Below, in pieces: positions 43,303-52,977 of a stretch of 64,000 nt of DNA. The stretch is from an uncultured Candidatus Entotheonella sp. (lineage in GTDB: Bacteria; Tectomicrobia; Entotheonellia; Entotheonellales; Entotheonellaceae), in contig OX639990.1 in assembly GCA_951828535.1 (NCBI GenBank), forward strand, positions 1,165,300 through 1,229,299, given 5' to 3'. Numbering within the stretch: the first letter of the stretch is position 1; each line of letters opens with the position of its first letter. The notes under the pieces were generated by a model. The model was not told where the DNA came from and made no database searches. It saw nothing but the letters and a program-made list of their open reading frames with translations. A program made the position numbers and the translations under genes.

Positions 43303-45045
43303 ATGAACCACGTCGCTACGCTATCGAAAATCCACCAGCACATCATGTGGAACCGCCTGATCTCGGTCGTCGAGGAGCAGGCGCAGACGCTGGTGCGCAC
43401 CGCCTTTTCCACCAGCGTTCGGGAGGCTGGCGACCTCGCCGCCGGGGCCTTCGACCGCCAGGGCCGCATGCTGGCGCAGGCGGTCACCGGCACGCCGGGG
43501 CACATCAACTCCATGGCTGAGGGCGTCGGACATTTCATCGCCAAGCACCCGGTCGACACCATGGAACCCGGCGACGTGTTCATCACCAACGACCCGTGGT
43601 TCACCTCCGGGCACCTGCACGACATCACGGTGGTGACGCCGACCTTCTACCGCGAGCGGCTGGTCGGGCTGTTCGCCAACACCTGCCACGTGGTGGACAT
43701 CGGCGGGCGCGGCTTCGGGCCGGACGCGCGCCAGGTCTTCGAGGAGGGCCTCAGCATCCCCATCCTGCACCTGTTCCGCGGCGGCGAGCCGAACGACACG
43801 CTGCTCGACCTCATCCGCGCCAACGTGCGCGAGCCGCAGCAGGTGATCGGCGACATCTTCTCCTTTGCCGCGGCCAACGACACCGGCGCCAACCGCCTGC
43901 AGGCCATGATGGCGGAATTCGACATCGCCCAGCTCGACGACCTGGCAGCGTTCATCTTCGAGCACTCGCGGCTGGCCACCATCGAGCGCATCAAGGCTAT
44001 CCGGCCGGGTACGTACCACAACGAATTGACCATGGACGGGTACGACGAGCCGGTGACGCTGCGAGCCGCCCTGACGGTGGGTGATGACGCCATTCACGTC
44101 GACTACGCCGGCACCTCGCCGGTCAGCAGTCACGGCATCAACGTGGTGCTGAACTACACCAAGGCGTACACCTGCTTCGGGGTCAAGTGTGCCGTGGCGC
44201 CGGACATTCCGAACAACTACGGGTCGCTGCTGCCGATTACCTTCTCGGCGCCCGAGGGCTGCATCCTCAACGCGCCGCGCCCGTGTGCGGTGGCGGCGCG
44301 GCACATCATCGGTCACCTGCTGCCGGATACGGTGCTGGGGTGCCTGCACCAGGTGCTGCCCGGCGGTGTGCAGGCGGAGGGTTCGGCGTCGCTGTGGAAT
44401 ATTCAGCTCCGCGGCGGGCCGTCGGTATCGCCGAACAACGGTTACGCCGGTGAACGCCCGGCCTTTGAAATGCTGCACTTCAACAGCGGCGGCAGCGGCG
44501 CACGGCCAGGCAAGGACGGCATGAGCGCCACGGCCTTCCCCAGCGGCGTGCGCGGCATGCCGGTCGAGGCCAGCGAGGCGATTACGCCGGTGATCTTCTG
44601 GCGCAAGGAGTTCCGGGAAAATTCCGGCGGCGCCGGCACGCAACGCGGCGGCCTCGGGCAAGTGATCGAAATCGGCGGCACCGACGGCATGCCGTTTGAC
44701 GTCCTGGCGATGTTCGAGCGTGTCGACAACGCTCCGCGCGGCCGCGACGGCGGCACTGACGGCGCTACCGGACGAGTCGCCCTGGCTTCCGGCACCACCC
44801 TGCGCCCCAAGGGCCAGCAGACCATTCCGCCCCACGACCGCCTGCGCCTCGAAATGGCCGGCGGCGGCGGCTTCGGTCACCCGCACGCACGCCCCGCCAA
44901 GCAAGTCGCCGAAGACGTGCGCAACGGCATCGTCTCCGTTTCTTCCGCTCGAACCCGCTACGGCGTCGCGCTCGACCCCAACGGCTGCGTGGACGAAGCG
45001 ACGACCGCCGCGCTGCGCCGCGGGATTGACGCTACGCACACGTGA
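43303..45045 (+). CDS. hyuB: Hydantoinase/oxoprolinase subunit B
   Basis: A 580-residue partner of HyuA. Family blocks: WNRLISVVEEQAQTLVRTAFS, GTPGHINSM, DVFITNDPWFTSGHLHD and CHVVDIGGRG near the N-terminus, and a Gly-rich GGSGARPGKDGMSAT region and GGGGFG near the C-terminus. Cytosolic. ATG 43303 has AAGGAA upstream; an earlier ATG would overlap the toxin remnant. It is probably still co-transcribed with hyuA through the inserted DUF433 gene. Confidence 0.92.
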   Translation: MNHVATLSKIHQHIMWNRLISVVEEQAQTLVRTAFSTSVREAGDLAAGAFDRQGRMLAQAVTGTPGHINSMAEGVGHFIAKHPVDTMEPGDVFITNDPWFTSGHLHDITVVTPTFYRERLVGLFANTCHVVDIGGRGFGPDARQVFEEGLSIPILHLFRGGEPNDTLLDLIRANVREPQQVIGDIFSFAAANDTGANRLQAMMAEFDIAQLDDLAAFIFEHSRLATIERIKAIRPGTYHNELTMDGYDEPVTLRAALTVGDDAIHVDYAGTSPVSSHGINVVLNYTKAYTCFGVKCAVAPDIPNNYGSLLPITFSAPEGCILNAPRPCAVAARHIIGHLLPDTVLGCLHQVLPGGVQAEGSASLWNIQLRGGPSVSPNNGYAGERPAFEMLHFNSGGSGARPGKDGMSATAFPSGVRGMPVEASEAITPVIFWRKEFRENSGGAGTQRGGLGQVIEIGGTDGMPFDVLAMFERVDNAPRGRDGGTDGATGRVALASGTTLRPKGQQTIPPHDRLRLEMAGGGGFGHPHARPAKQVAEDVRNGIVSVSSARTRYGVALDPNGCVDEATTAALRRGIDATHT

Positions 45046-45511
45046 TTTCGATCAGTATCCAGATCTGGGCACCGCCTCGCCCTGGATTCTGGCACCCGCC
45101 GAAATCCAGGGCCGTTACAGGACGGCGCCTGAAGCGCTACGTCAATTCGGTTCGTAGACAGGCGCGCGATTCTTCCGCGAAAAACTGACTTCAACAACTA
45201 CCGATTGGTAGCCCCTGCGAAAGCTCCGATAAAGCCAGCCTGGGTTCCTGTATAGGTGTGGGATTTTTCATCGCCTTCCTCCGGACATGTTGCGTTCCAG
45301 CTTCGTATAAGAACGTATGATGACAACTTCAGAGACTCCCACCGAAGCGTGGAAATCCTTGCCGTTGCTGGTCCGAACGAAAGCCGACGAATCCATCCCG
45401 GCCAATATCCCACCGGAAGGATCAAATTTGGGCCGTCTCGGCCAAAATGGTGGGACACCCGGGCGCCAAATGGGGCGAAAAAGGCTCCGAGGTGGGGGCA
45501 GACTCATGCCC
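45046..45511. other. Intergenic stretch without recognisable gene
   Basis: About 466 bp between convergent hyuB and the CoA-transferase gene. Frames on both strands lack family matches. An inverted repeat GCCCTGGATT (45079-45088) / AATCCAGGGC (45103-45112) may end hyuB transcription; no T-run follows. Confidence 0.4.
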
Positions 45512-46705
45512 CTACCCGCCACACAGAACGCCATCCGCTTCAAGCTGATCGATACACGCCGTTGAATACCCCAGCACCGTTGCGAGAATCTCGCGGTTGT
45601 GTTGTCCCACCTTGGCAACCCAAGGTTGCACGTTGGCCTGCGTGTTTGAAAACAGGAAAGGCGAGTTGGGCACACGCAGCTTGCCGGCGGCGTCTTCCGT
45701 CTCCGCGATCATCCCGCGATGCAGCAGTTGCGGGTCGCCAGCGGTTTCTCCCACGCTGCGATAGTTGGCGCAAGGAATATGGGCGGTGTCCAGTATTGCC
45801 AGAGCTTCCGCGCTCGGCAGCCGCCGCAGCCAAGCCGCGACAATCGCAGTGAATGCCTGGTAGTTGGCCAGACGCTCGGTCGTGGTCGCAAAGCGAGGGT
45901 CGCTCAGGAGATCCTGACGTTCCATGCACGTGGCAAGGCTTTCGAAATGTTTCTGATTGAGCGGCAGGACGAGGATGAACCCGTCCTGGGTGTCGAACGG
46001 GCCGTACAGGCGGTCGGGCGTCGATGGCCAGTAATGTTGCTGGAACTCTTTCGGGAAGGTGTTGAGGATGGCGTCAAACATGGCGATGTCGATGTGCTGC
46101 CCCTGCCCTGTCCGCTGTCGGTAAAACAGCGCCCCATTGATGGCGCCCAATGCTTGCAGAGAGGCCGTTGTGTCGGCGACGGGCGGTCCCATGTTGAGCG
46201 GCCGTTCAAGGCTCGGTTGATACTGCAGGTAGACCTGCTCGAAACCGCTTTCAGCCTGCACCACCGGGGCGTACGCCGGGCGCTGCGCGCTGGGTCCCGT
46301 CTGTCCGTAACCGGAAATGGAGCACATGATGAGGGCCGGGTTTGCCTGCGTCAGCGTGGCATACTCCAGACCCAGCCGCGCCATGACCCCGGGGCTGTAA
46401 TTCTCCACCACCACGTCGTAGGTGCGCACCAACTGCTTGATGATATCAGCCACGGCGGCATGCTTGAGATCGAGGGCCAGGCTTTTCTTACCGCAGTTGA
46501 GCTGACTGAACACCGCGCTGACGCCCTGACGCATCGGCGGCACGTGACGGGCGAACTCCCCGCCTGGCGGCTCGATTTTCAACACCTCCGCTCCCAGGTC
46601 AGCCATCAACCGGGTGCAGTACGGTCCGGCGATGACCGAGGTGAAATCCAGAACGCGCACGCCGTCCAGTACCCGCGGCCCGGTCAATCGTCTGTTTGCT
46701 TCCAT
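45512..46705 (-). CDS. CaiB/BaiF CoA-transferase
   Basis: A 397-residue class III CoA-transferase. It opens VLDGVRVLDFTSVIAGPYCTRLMADLGAEVLKIEPP, the standard N-terminus; the catalytic Asp lies in the QGQHIDIAMFD region. Moves CoA between carboxylic acids, such as formate/oxalate or carnitine-type substrates. ATG 46705 fits the family start, with GGGAG upstream. It diverges from a TPP decarboxylase gene, with which it shares a 311-bp control region; that pairing resembles, but does not prove, an oxalyl-CoA-type pathway. Confidence 0.92.
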   Translation of the reverse strand: MEANRRLTGPRVLDGVRVLDFTSVIAGPYCTRLMADLGAEVLKIEPPGGEFARHVPPMRQGVSAVFSQLNCGKKSLALDLKHAAVADIIKQLVRTYDVVVENYSPGVMARLGLEYATLTQANPALIMCSISGYGQTGPSAQRPAYAPVVQAESGFEQVYLQYQPSLERPLNMGPPVADTTASLQALGAINGALFYRQRTGQGQHIDIAMFDAILNTFPKEFQQHYWPSTPDRLYGPFDTQDGFILVLPLNQKHFESLATCMERQDLLSDPRFATTTERLANYQAFTAIVAAWLRRLPSAEALAILDTAHIPCANYRSVGETAGDPQLLHRGMIAETEDAAGKLRVPNSPFLFSNTQANVQPWVAKVGQHNREILATVLGYSTACIDQLEADGVLCGG

Positions 46706-47016
46706 GGCGACTCCCGTTGTCTTTGTTTGATTCTTCCCCTGTTGATTGCCGCGCCCCAGGGTAGGGAAATGGCTCCGCAACGGCAAGGCGCTTGGTAGCT
46801 GCTGCACCACAATTTCCCCCTCACCCCGACCCTCTCCCATCAAGAGAGAGGGAGTCGTAATTCCTGCGCCGCATGAGTTGGGATGACAAAGGGAAGCCGT
46901 GTTTGCTTGTCCGCAGGGCCAAACGTATAATCGCCCCCGCCATCGACCTTGACGCATGCGACCCATCATTGACCCTCCAGAACGAACTCCGGCGACCCGC
47001 GAGCGAGGTATTCCCC
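46706..47016. other. Divergent control region between CoA-transferase and TPP enzyme
   Basis: About 311 bp with no gene. It should hold promoters for both genes and contains a dispersed repeat at 46830-46852. I could not pick a convincing promoter. Confidence 0.4.
46830..46852. repeat. CCCTCTC/GAGAGGG dispersed repeat
   Basis: Arms CCCTCTC (46830-46836) and GAGAGGG (46846-46852) within a CCCTCACCCCGACCCTCTCCC-like context. Such units are common extragenic repeats in many bacteria (from memory). Confidence 0.5.
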
Positions 47017-48777
47017 ATGCAGATGCGATCCATCACCGCGAATCCATCGCAGCTTATCGTCGAGCAACTTGTAGCGTCCGGCGTGAAATACGTGTTTTAC
47101 AACTCCGGCTCGCGCGAGGCTCACTTCTTCGATGCGCTCTACCGGCATCCCGATATCCACGGCATCCTGGCGTTGCACGAGGGCAGCGTCACGGCCATGG
47201 CCGGCGGCTACACGCAGGCCAGAGGCGACGTCGCCATTACCGTGGTCCACTTGGGCGCCGGTTTGGCGCAGAGTTTGGGACAACTCATCAACGTCTGGAC
47301 CGGCAGCCTGCCCGTCGTGGTCATCACCTTCGCGGGCGATACAGGGAGTTTCGCTGACAAGATCGGTCTCGATCTCAGCCACAACTTTGGCCCGACGGCC
47401 ATCTCCGCGCCGTTTACCAAGGCCAACTGGAGTGTGATCGATCCGGAAGGCTTGCCGCAAGCCGTCGAGCGGGCCATCCGGGTGGCCAAAACGCCGCCCG
47501 TCGGTCCTGTCCATCTGGCCGTCTATGATCGCCTGCTTGGCGCCCAGCAGGTGACCACGAACATTATCGAAGGCGGCGCTCCCGACCCCCGGGCCGGATA
47601 TCCCGCCGATGACGACGTCGAAGCCATCGCCCGCGCCTTGCGGGACGCCAAGCGCCCGCTGTTCTACGTGGGTGACGGGGTCTGGAAGAGCGGCGCCGAA
47701 GCGCAAGCGACGGCTCTGGCGGAACACTGCGGCGCTGCCGTCGCCACCCTCTTCGGGGACATGCGCGGCGTGCCCATCAAACATCCCCTGCATTGCGGAT
47801 CGTTCGAGCCCGCCGTGGCGGCCCTCGATCCAGACCTCATCGTGTGTATCGGCGTCCGCCACGGCGGCAATGGACGGCCTGACGATTACCAGCCGTTCAC
47901 CGACGCAAGACGCGTGATTGCCATCGGTCCGGATGTCGAAAACTTCGAGAACATCCCGGGTCTTGAGTTGGCCGTGTTGGCGGACGAAGGCCGGACACTC
48001 GCACGCCTGCAGGCGTTGATGCTGCAGGAGGCAACGCCGGGATGCTACGACGAACGACGGGTCCGGGCGCAGACCCAGGCAGCGCGGCTTCGTGAGACAC
48101 GCCTTGAGAGGCACCAGAACATGGCGCCCCAACCCTCACGGGTGCGCCCGTGGGTCCTGGCGCAGACACTTGACGAGGCTCTGGAGCGCCGCGGCGGCGG
48201 GCTGATCATGATTGAGCAATTTGCCCTGCCCCTTGATTGCCTGGGGAAACCGGCTGGCGCCGGCAATAACGTTTACGTCAGACCAGCCGGCGGATCGGAA
48301 GGATACGGGATCGGCGCCGCGGCCGGCCTCAAGCTTGCGGCGCCGGATCGGCCGGTCGTGGGTCTGGTTGGCGATGGCTCGTTGTTCTATACGGACTCTG
48401 GACTCTGGACGACGGTTCATCACGCCATTCCCGTGCTCTACGTTATCCCCAACAACCAGTCCTACGGCATCGTGGCAAATTTCTTCGGGTTGGCCGATGG
48501 CGCCATGAAGCAGGCTAGCGAATACGCGGGCGTGGTTCTGGACGGCATTGATCCGGTGCAGATCGCCGCCGGATTCGGTGTGGAAGGCATGCGGGTGCAG
48601 GATGAGTCCTTCGTCGAGGACGCGATTGAGCACGGCTTGCGGGTGGTTGAGGACGAACAACGCCCCTTCCTTCTGGATATCCAACTGCCGCTCGGGCTGC
48701 CCGCGGATGGACAAGCCGCCGAACCGTTCCGTCTTGCGTCCAGCCAGGCCGGCGTCAGCACGGGATCATCGTTGTAA
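47017..48777 (+). CDS. Thiamine pyrophosphate-dependent enzyme (benzoylformate decarboxylase/acetolactate synthase-like)
   Basis: A 586-residue full-length TPP enzyme. The N-terminal Pyr domain has the activating Glu in LALHEGSVTAMAGGYT; the central domain covers about residues 200-340; the C-terminal PP domain has VVGLVGDGSLFYT and NNQSYGIV, the GDG-x(25)-NN Mg-TPP motif. Cytosolic tetramer in relatives. The substrate is a 2-oxo acid of unknown type. ATG 47017 with GAGG upstream matches the domain start; a longer frame lacks a ribosome-binding site. The HpcH/HpaI aldolase gene follows by 32 bp, so the two probably act in one pathway. Confidence 0.88.
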   Translation: MQMRSITANPSQLIVEQLVASGVKYVFYNSGSREAHFFDALYRHPDIHGILALHEGSVTAMAGGYTQARGDVAITVVHLGAGLAQSLGQLINVWTGSLPVVVITFAGDTGSFADKIGLDLSHNFGPTAISAPFTKANWSVIDPEGLPQAVERAIRVAKTPPVGPVHLAVYDRLLGAQQVTTNIIEGGAPDPRAGYPADDDVEAIARALRDAKRPLFYVGDGVWKSGAEAQATALAEHCGAAVATLFGDMRGVPIKHPLHCGSFEPAVAALDPDLIVCIGVRHGGNGRPDDYQPFTDARRVIAIGPDVENFENIPGLELAVLADEGRTLARLQALMLQEATPGCYDERRVRAQTQAARLRETRLERHQNMAPQPSRVRPWVLAQTLDEALERRGGGLIMIEQFALPLDCLGKPAGAGNNVYVRPAGGSEGYGIGAAAGLKLAAPDRPVVGLVGDGSLFYTDSGLWTTVHHAIPVLYVIPNNQSYGIVANFFGLADGAMKQASEYAGVVLDGIDPVQIAAGFGVEGMRVQDESFVEDAIEHGLRVVEDEQRPFLLDIQLPLGLPADGQAAEPFRLASSQAGVSTGSSL

Positions 48778-48809
48778 ATGGGTAACATTGACCTTATCAG
48801 GAGGTTCCT

Positions 48810-49595
48810 ATGCGAGCGAACAAGTTCCGCGAATTGCTCAAGACGGATAAACCCACCATCGGCACCCATATTCACACCACGTGGCCGTCCATTGTGGAGG
48901 CCATCGGCCATACCGGCACGTATGACTACGTGGAATTTGTCGCCGAATACGGTCCCTTCGACCTGTATGCTTTCGACGACATGTGCCGGGCCGCCGAGCT
49001 TTACGACATGTCGATGATGGTCAAGGTGGATCAGGAGCCGCGGGGCTTTATTGCCCAGCGCGCCATCGGCTCCGGCTTCCAGAGCGTGCTGTTCTCCGAC
49101 TGCCGTTCGGCCGATGAGGTGCGCGAATGCGTTGCCATTGCCCGCCCTGAAACGCCGGAGGATGGCGGTACCTATGGGGTGGCGACGCGCCGCTTTACCT
49201 ACATGGGTTACGGCGGCTCCATGGACTACGTGCGCGCCCTCCGGGATGTCGTGGTAGTGATCATGATCGAGAAAGACGGGGCGGTCGAGAACCTGGAAGA
49301 GGTGCTCTCGGTGCCGGGCGTCGACATGATCCAGTGGGGCGGTTCGGATTACTCCATGAGCGTGGGGCGAGCAGGCCAGCGGGGCTCGGCGGAGATCAAG
49401 GCGGTTGAACGTAAGGTGATCGAGACGTCCCTGCGCATGGGCGTGCCGCCGCGTGCCGAAATCAACACCGCCGATCAGGCGAAGTACTATCTGGATATGG
49501 GTGTACGCCACTTCTGCATCGGCACGGACGTGAACATCCTCTACAACTGGTGGAAGGAGCACGGCGACGACGTGCGCAAAGCCGTTACGTCCTGA
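48810..49595 (+). CDS. HpcH/HpaI aldolase family protein
   Basis: A 261-residue class II (metal-dependent) pyruvate-type aldolase/lyase. Visible: YDYVEFVAEYGPFD (metal-ligand region), VKVDQEP, GVDMIQWGGSDYSMS with the conserved acidic residue, and GVRHFCIGTDVNILY near the end. Cleaves or forms hydroxy-oxo acids to pyruvate or glyoxylate plus an aldehyde. CAGGAGG precedes ATG. Placed 32 bp after the TPP enzyme gene on the same strand, suggesting sequential aldol and decarboxylation steps. Confidence 0.88.
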   Translation: MRANKFRELLKTDKPTIGTHIHTTWPSIVEAIGHTGTYDYVEFVAEYGPFDLYAFDDMCRAAELYDMSMMVKVDQEPRGFIAQRAIGSGFQSVLFSDCRSADEVRECVAIARPETPEDGGTYGVATRRFTYMGYGGSMDYVRALRDVVVVIMIEKDGAVENLEEVLSVPGVDMIQWGGSDYSMSVGRAGQRGSAEIKAVERKVIETSLRMGVPPRAEINTADQAKYYLDMGVRHFCIGTDVNILYNWWKEHGDDVRKAVTS

Positions 49596-49619
49596 TTCGG
49601 TTCTGGCGGGCTCTCGGGC

Positions 49620-50084
49620 TTATCTTCCGCCGCGAAAACCCAATTGGCGCCACGCTTCATAGAGGACGATGGCGGCTGCGTTGGACAAATTCAGGCTTCG
49701 GCTGGTCTGCTGCATCGGGACGCGCAAAACGGTGTCGACGAGCGAATGCCGCAGGAGGTCGTCCGGCAGCCCACGCGTCTCCGGGCCGAACAGCAGCGCA
49801 TCCCCTTCCCGATACGCGACCTCGTGGTAGGCTCGCTTGCCCTTCACGCTGCTCGCAAACAGGCGTGTGAACGCCACCTCGACCGAGAACGCCTGGAACG
49901 AGACGTGCGTTTGGATGCTGACCCATTCGTGATAATCCAGGCCGGCGCGACGCAAGCGTTTGTCGTCCAAGCTGAAACCCAGTGGCTGGATGAGGTGAAG
50001 CTGGGCGCCCGTGTTGGCGCAGAGCCGAATAATGTTTCCCGTGTTGGCGGGAATTTCGGGCTCAAATAGGACGACGTGCAGCAT
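49620..50084 (-). CDS. trmL: tRNA (cytidine34-2'-O)-methyltransferase, TrmL
   Basis: A 154-residue SPOUT methyltransferase that 2'-O-methylates the wobble position of leucine tRNAs. It is close to E. coli TrmL: HVVLFEPEIPANTGNIIRLCANTG, DDKRLRRAGLDYHEW, LLFGPETRGLP and the knot end RVPMQQTSRSLNLSNAAAIVLYE. I start at the MLHVV codon by family comparison; an ATG two codons earlier is possible. It overlaps the 3' end of aat by about 20 bp, so the two genes are coupled. Confidence 0.93.
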   Translation of the reverse strand: MLHVVLFEPEIPANTGNIIRLCANTGAQLHLIQPLGFSLDDKRLRRAGLDYHEWVSIQTHVSFQAFSVEVAFTRLFASSVKGKRAYHEVAYREGDALLFGPETRGLPDDLLRHSLVDTVLRVPMQQTSRSLNLSNAAAIVLYEAWRQLGFRGGR

Positions 50085-50799
50085 AGCCATTTGACGGGGT
50101 GGTATCTTGATTGTCGGAGAAGGCCCACCGGCCCCGGCGGGTCGGCAGGCGCAACGCCTGCGCCAAGGCGTTCAGAAAATGCGGTCGCTCCCAGGCCACG
50201 GCGCCAAAGCGTTCCAGGTGGTTGCTGTGCATCTGGCAATCGACGAAGTGGAAGCCCCAGGCGCCCAATTGCCGGACGAGGTGGACGAACGCAGCCTTGG
50301 CGGCGTTGCTGCGATGGGTGAACATGGATTCGGCGAAGAAGGCGGCGCCGAGCGAGACACCGTACACGCCGCCTGCCAGACGGCCTTTGAGCCATGCCTC
50401 GGCTGAATGCGCAAAGCCCAACTCGTGCAGGATGCCGTATGCATGCCGCATCCCCGGGGTAATCCACGTGCCCTGCTGTCCAGGCCGTGTTGTTGTGGCA
50501 CATGCGTGGACGACGCGGTCGAAGGCGGTATCGAATCGCACGGTGAAGACGCCCTGGTGCAACGTTTTCCGCAAGCTGCGGCTGACGTGCAGATTGGCCG
50601 GAATGAGCACCGTACGCGGGTCGGGAGAGAACCACAGAAGCGGCCATGCCTCGCCATGCGGCCAGGGAAAAAGCCCCTGCGCGTAGGCGGTCAGCAGTCG
50701 GCGCGGGCTCAGGTCACCGCCGTAGGCTACCAGCCCATCCGCGTCGGCTTCGTTTGGGTGTGGGAACGTCAGGCTGTCGGTGAGGCGATAGATCGGCAC
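50062..50799 (-). CDS. aat: Leucyl/phenylalanyl-tRNA-protein transferase
   Basis: A 245-residue N-end-rule enzyme that adds Leu or Phe to proteins with N-terminal Arg or Lys, marking them for ClpAP. Family blocks: GLVAYGGDLSPRRLLTAYAQGLFPW, GTWITPGM, YGVSLGAAFFAESMF and HRSNAAKAA. A GTG at 50799 fits the family N-terminus; the longer frame up to 50931 would overlap the divergent apaH start. Coupled to trmL downstream. Confidence 0.92.
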   Translation of the reverse strand: MPIYRLTDSLTFPHPNEADADGLVAYGGDLSPRRLLTAYAQGLFPWPHGEAWPLLWFSPDPRTVLIPANLHVSRSLRKTLHQGVFTVRFDTAFDRVVHACATTTRPGQQGTWITPGMRHAYGILHELGFAHSAEAWLKGRLAGGVYGVSLGAAFFAESMFTHRSNAAKAAFVHLVRQLGAWGFHFVDCQMHSNHLERFGAVAWERPHFLNALAQALRLPTRRGRWAFSDNQDTTPSNGYAARRPI

Positions 50800-50915
50800 A
50801 AGCCCTCTGGCGTGATAGGGGTGGCAAGGAGATTGGCGGCGCCATGACACTCGCCGCCCGCCGTCGCGATGCCGCATGATAGCCCGCCAGGGCGAAGCGT
50901 CAAGCAGGAGGCCGC

Positions 50916-51755
50916 GTGGCGACCTACGCAATCGGAGACGTGCAGGGGTGCTTCGGCAGCCTGCAGGCGCTTCTTGAAAAGCTCCCGTTCGATCCCGACC
51001 GCGACCGGCTGTGGTTCACCGGCGACCTGGTCAATCGGGGCCCGCGTTCGCTCGAAACGCTTCGTTTTGTCCGTGATCTGGGCGACCGGGCCGTCACTGT
51101 GCTCGGCAATCACGACCTGCACCTGCTGGGGGTGGCGTGCCACGGCAGACGACTCAAGGCCAGCGACACCATCGACGACGTTCTGGAGGCGTCGGACCGC
51201 GACGACCTGATCGCCTGGTTGCGCCGCCAGCCGTTGTTGCACCGCGACGCTGATCGCGCCATTACCATGGTGCACGCCGGGCTGCCGCCGCAGTGGACGC
51301 TTGACGTGGCGCAGGCGTGCGCCGCGGCCGTCGAGGCCGAGTTGCGCGGCGCTGGCATCAAGAAACTGATGCGGCAAATGTCAGGTAATCAATGCGATAC
51401 GTGGTCGGTCTCCCTGCCCTACGCCGACCAGCTCGGATACATTGTCAACTGCCTGACCCGGCTGCGGTACTGCGACCCGGCCGGGCGCCTGGAGTTGCGG
51501 GAAAAGAGGCCGCCGGGAAGCCAGCCGGCGCCCTATCTGCCGTGGTTTACGGTGCCGGGGCGGCTGTACGCCTCGGAAACCGTTATCTTTGGCCACTGGG
51601 CCAGCCTAGGGACCTGCAACGAACCTGGGGTCTACGCCTTGGACACCGGTTGTGTATGGGGCGGCGTGTTGACCGCGCTGTGCCTGGAAACCTGGGAACG
51701 TACGAGCGTTCCCTGTCGTGACGAAATCGAAGGAGGAACCCATGCCGAAGCTTGA
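50916..51755 (+). CDS. apaH: Symmetrical bis(5'-nucleosyl)-tetraphosphatase, ApaH
   Basis: A 279-residue metallophosphatase that splits Ap4A into two ADP. Metal-binding motifs: GDVQG (residues 7-11), GDLVNRG and GNHDLHLL, with later His in HAGLPP. The length and HAGLPPQW, HWASLG signatures are those of ApaH rather than PrpA/E. GTG start with AGGAGG 5 nt upstream. Divergent from aat. Its last 14 bp overlap the start of the GrdB-type selenoprotein gene, a coupling that suggests shared control. Confidence 0.93.
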   Translation: MATYAIGDVQGCFGSLQALLEKLPFDPDRDRLWFTGDLVNRGPRSLETLRFVRDLGDRAVTVLGNHDLHLLGVACHGRRLKASDTIDDVLEASDRDDLIAWLRRQPLLHRDADRAITMVHAGLPPQWTLDVAQACAAAVEAELRGAGIKKLMRQMSGNQCDTWSVSLPYADQLGYIVNCLTRLRYCDPAGRLELREKRPPGSQPAPYLPWFTVPGRLYASETVIFGHWASLGTCNEPGVYALDTGCVWGGVLTALCLETWERTSVPCRDEIEGGTHAEA

Positions 51756-52938
51756 ACGTCTGAGCGCCGTGGTACGCCAGGTCCTGACGTCCTTTCCCTG
51801 CCTGGAGGCCGACGATACCCCATGGACGCCGCCGACCCGAGAACTGAAGCACAGCAACCTGGCATTGGTCACCTCGGCGGGCCTGCACTTGCGCGACGAC
51901 AAGCCGTTCGCCGCCGACGTCAAGGGCGGCGATACGTCGTACCGCGTCATTCCCTCGGACGCCAAAGCCACGGACATTTTGCAAAGCCACACCAGCATCG
52001 GCTTCGACCACACCGCCATCTACCGCGACCTCAACGTCACTTTTCCGCTCGACCGGATGCGCGAGTTGACCGCACGGGGCGTCGTTGGCGGCCTGGCGCC
52101 GAACGCCTACTCGTTCATGGGCGCCCTCCGCGACATGCGGCGCATCGTGGAAGAAACCGGCCCCGAAGTCGCGCAGCGCCTCAAGGACGAAGGCGCCGAG
52201 GTCGTTTTTCTCACTCCCACCTGACCCCTGTGCACGCACACCGTGAGTGTGCTGGCCCGGGTCTTCGAGGCCGCCGGTCTCGCGACAGTATGTATTGCCA
52301 TGGTCCGTGAGCACGTCGAGAAGGTGAAGCCGCCGCGGGCGTTGTTCGTCCCCTACCCGTTCGGCTTTGCTCTGGGCAAGCCGAACGATGCCGACTTGCA
52401 GCACCGGATCATTGCCGCGGCGTTTCAACTCCTTGAGAAGCCAGAGGGTCCGATTCTGGCGGACTTTCCCGAGGACGAGATTCCCGACGTGCTGCCCCAA
52501 TCGTCCGGCGTCACGCGTAACGGCGCCCAATCCACCGCGGACGCCGCCGATGAGATTGCCGGGCTGCGCGCGTTTTACGAACGCTGGGTGGAGGAGCACG
52601 ATGGCCGCACCGCCGTGGGCCTCAGTGGCGTTTCGCAGCGGCGCTGGCGCGGCCTCGTTCGCTTCCTTGAAGCGTACGCCCGCGGCGAGGAGGTGGACAT
52701 GAAGGAGCGTCCGGCCGACGTGGCGCTGCCGCAGTTCATTCGCTACTGCGTGGACGATCTCAAAGCGTTCTATTACGAGGCCCGCATGGCGCAGAAGCCG
52801 TCAACCAGCGAGCCCGACCTGCACGTCTGGTTCTGGGGCGAGACGGTGATCGGCCAACTCATCCCCGCGGTTGGCGAGTCTATGCAGGCCAGCGAGGATC
52901 CCGCGGCGAAGGCGGTAGCCTTCGGCCTTGCCCGTTAA
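51742..52938 (+). CDS. GrdB-family selenoprotein with in-frame TGA as selenocysteine
   Basis: Read through the TGA at 52222-52224, this is one 398-residue protein of the glycine/sarcosine/betaine reductase selenoprotein B family. The 160 residues before the TGA end VVFLTPT; the frame stays open afterwards and reads PLCTHTVSVLARVFEAAGLATV, so the stop lies exactly where the family has Sec in a U-x-x-C motif (U161, C164). The second part contains PYPFGFALGKPND, typical of this family. A perfect hairpin follows 11 nt after the TGA. GGAGG precedes ATG 51742. No other glycine-reductase subunit is present, so the role is probably a different seleno-redox reaction. A stop-split pseudogene is the alternative. 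Confidence 0.88.
52222..52252 (+). promoter_or_regulatory. UGA recoding site with putative bacterial SECIS hairpin
   Basis: TGA (52222-52224), an 11-nt spacer, then GCACAC (52236-52241) pairing perfectly with GTGTGC (52247-52252) around the loop CGTGA. Position and size fit a bSECIS element; the function is inferred. Confidence 0.7.
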
Positions 52939-52977
52939 CAATGGGCCGGTGCCCGTCACCGCGAATCGGACTGAGCA

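Noticed and set aside
45198-45458. Short frames on both strands between hyuB and the CoA-transferase gene
   Set aside because: They overlap each other, lack ribosome-binding sites and show no recognisable domain.
45512-46969. Longer CaiB/BaiF start upstream of 46705
   Set aside because: The extension translates a dispersed CCCTCTC repeat and non-conserved sequence; the family start is at 46705.
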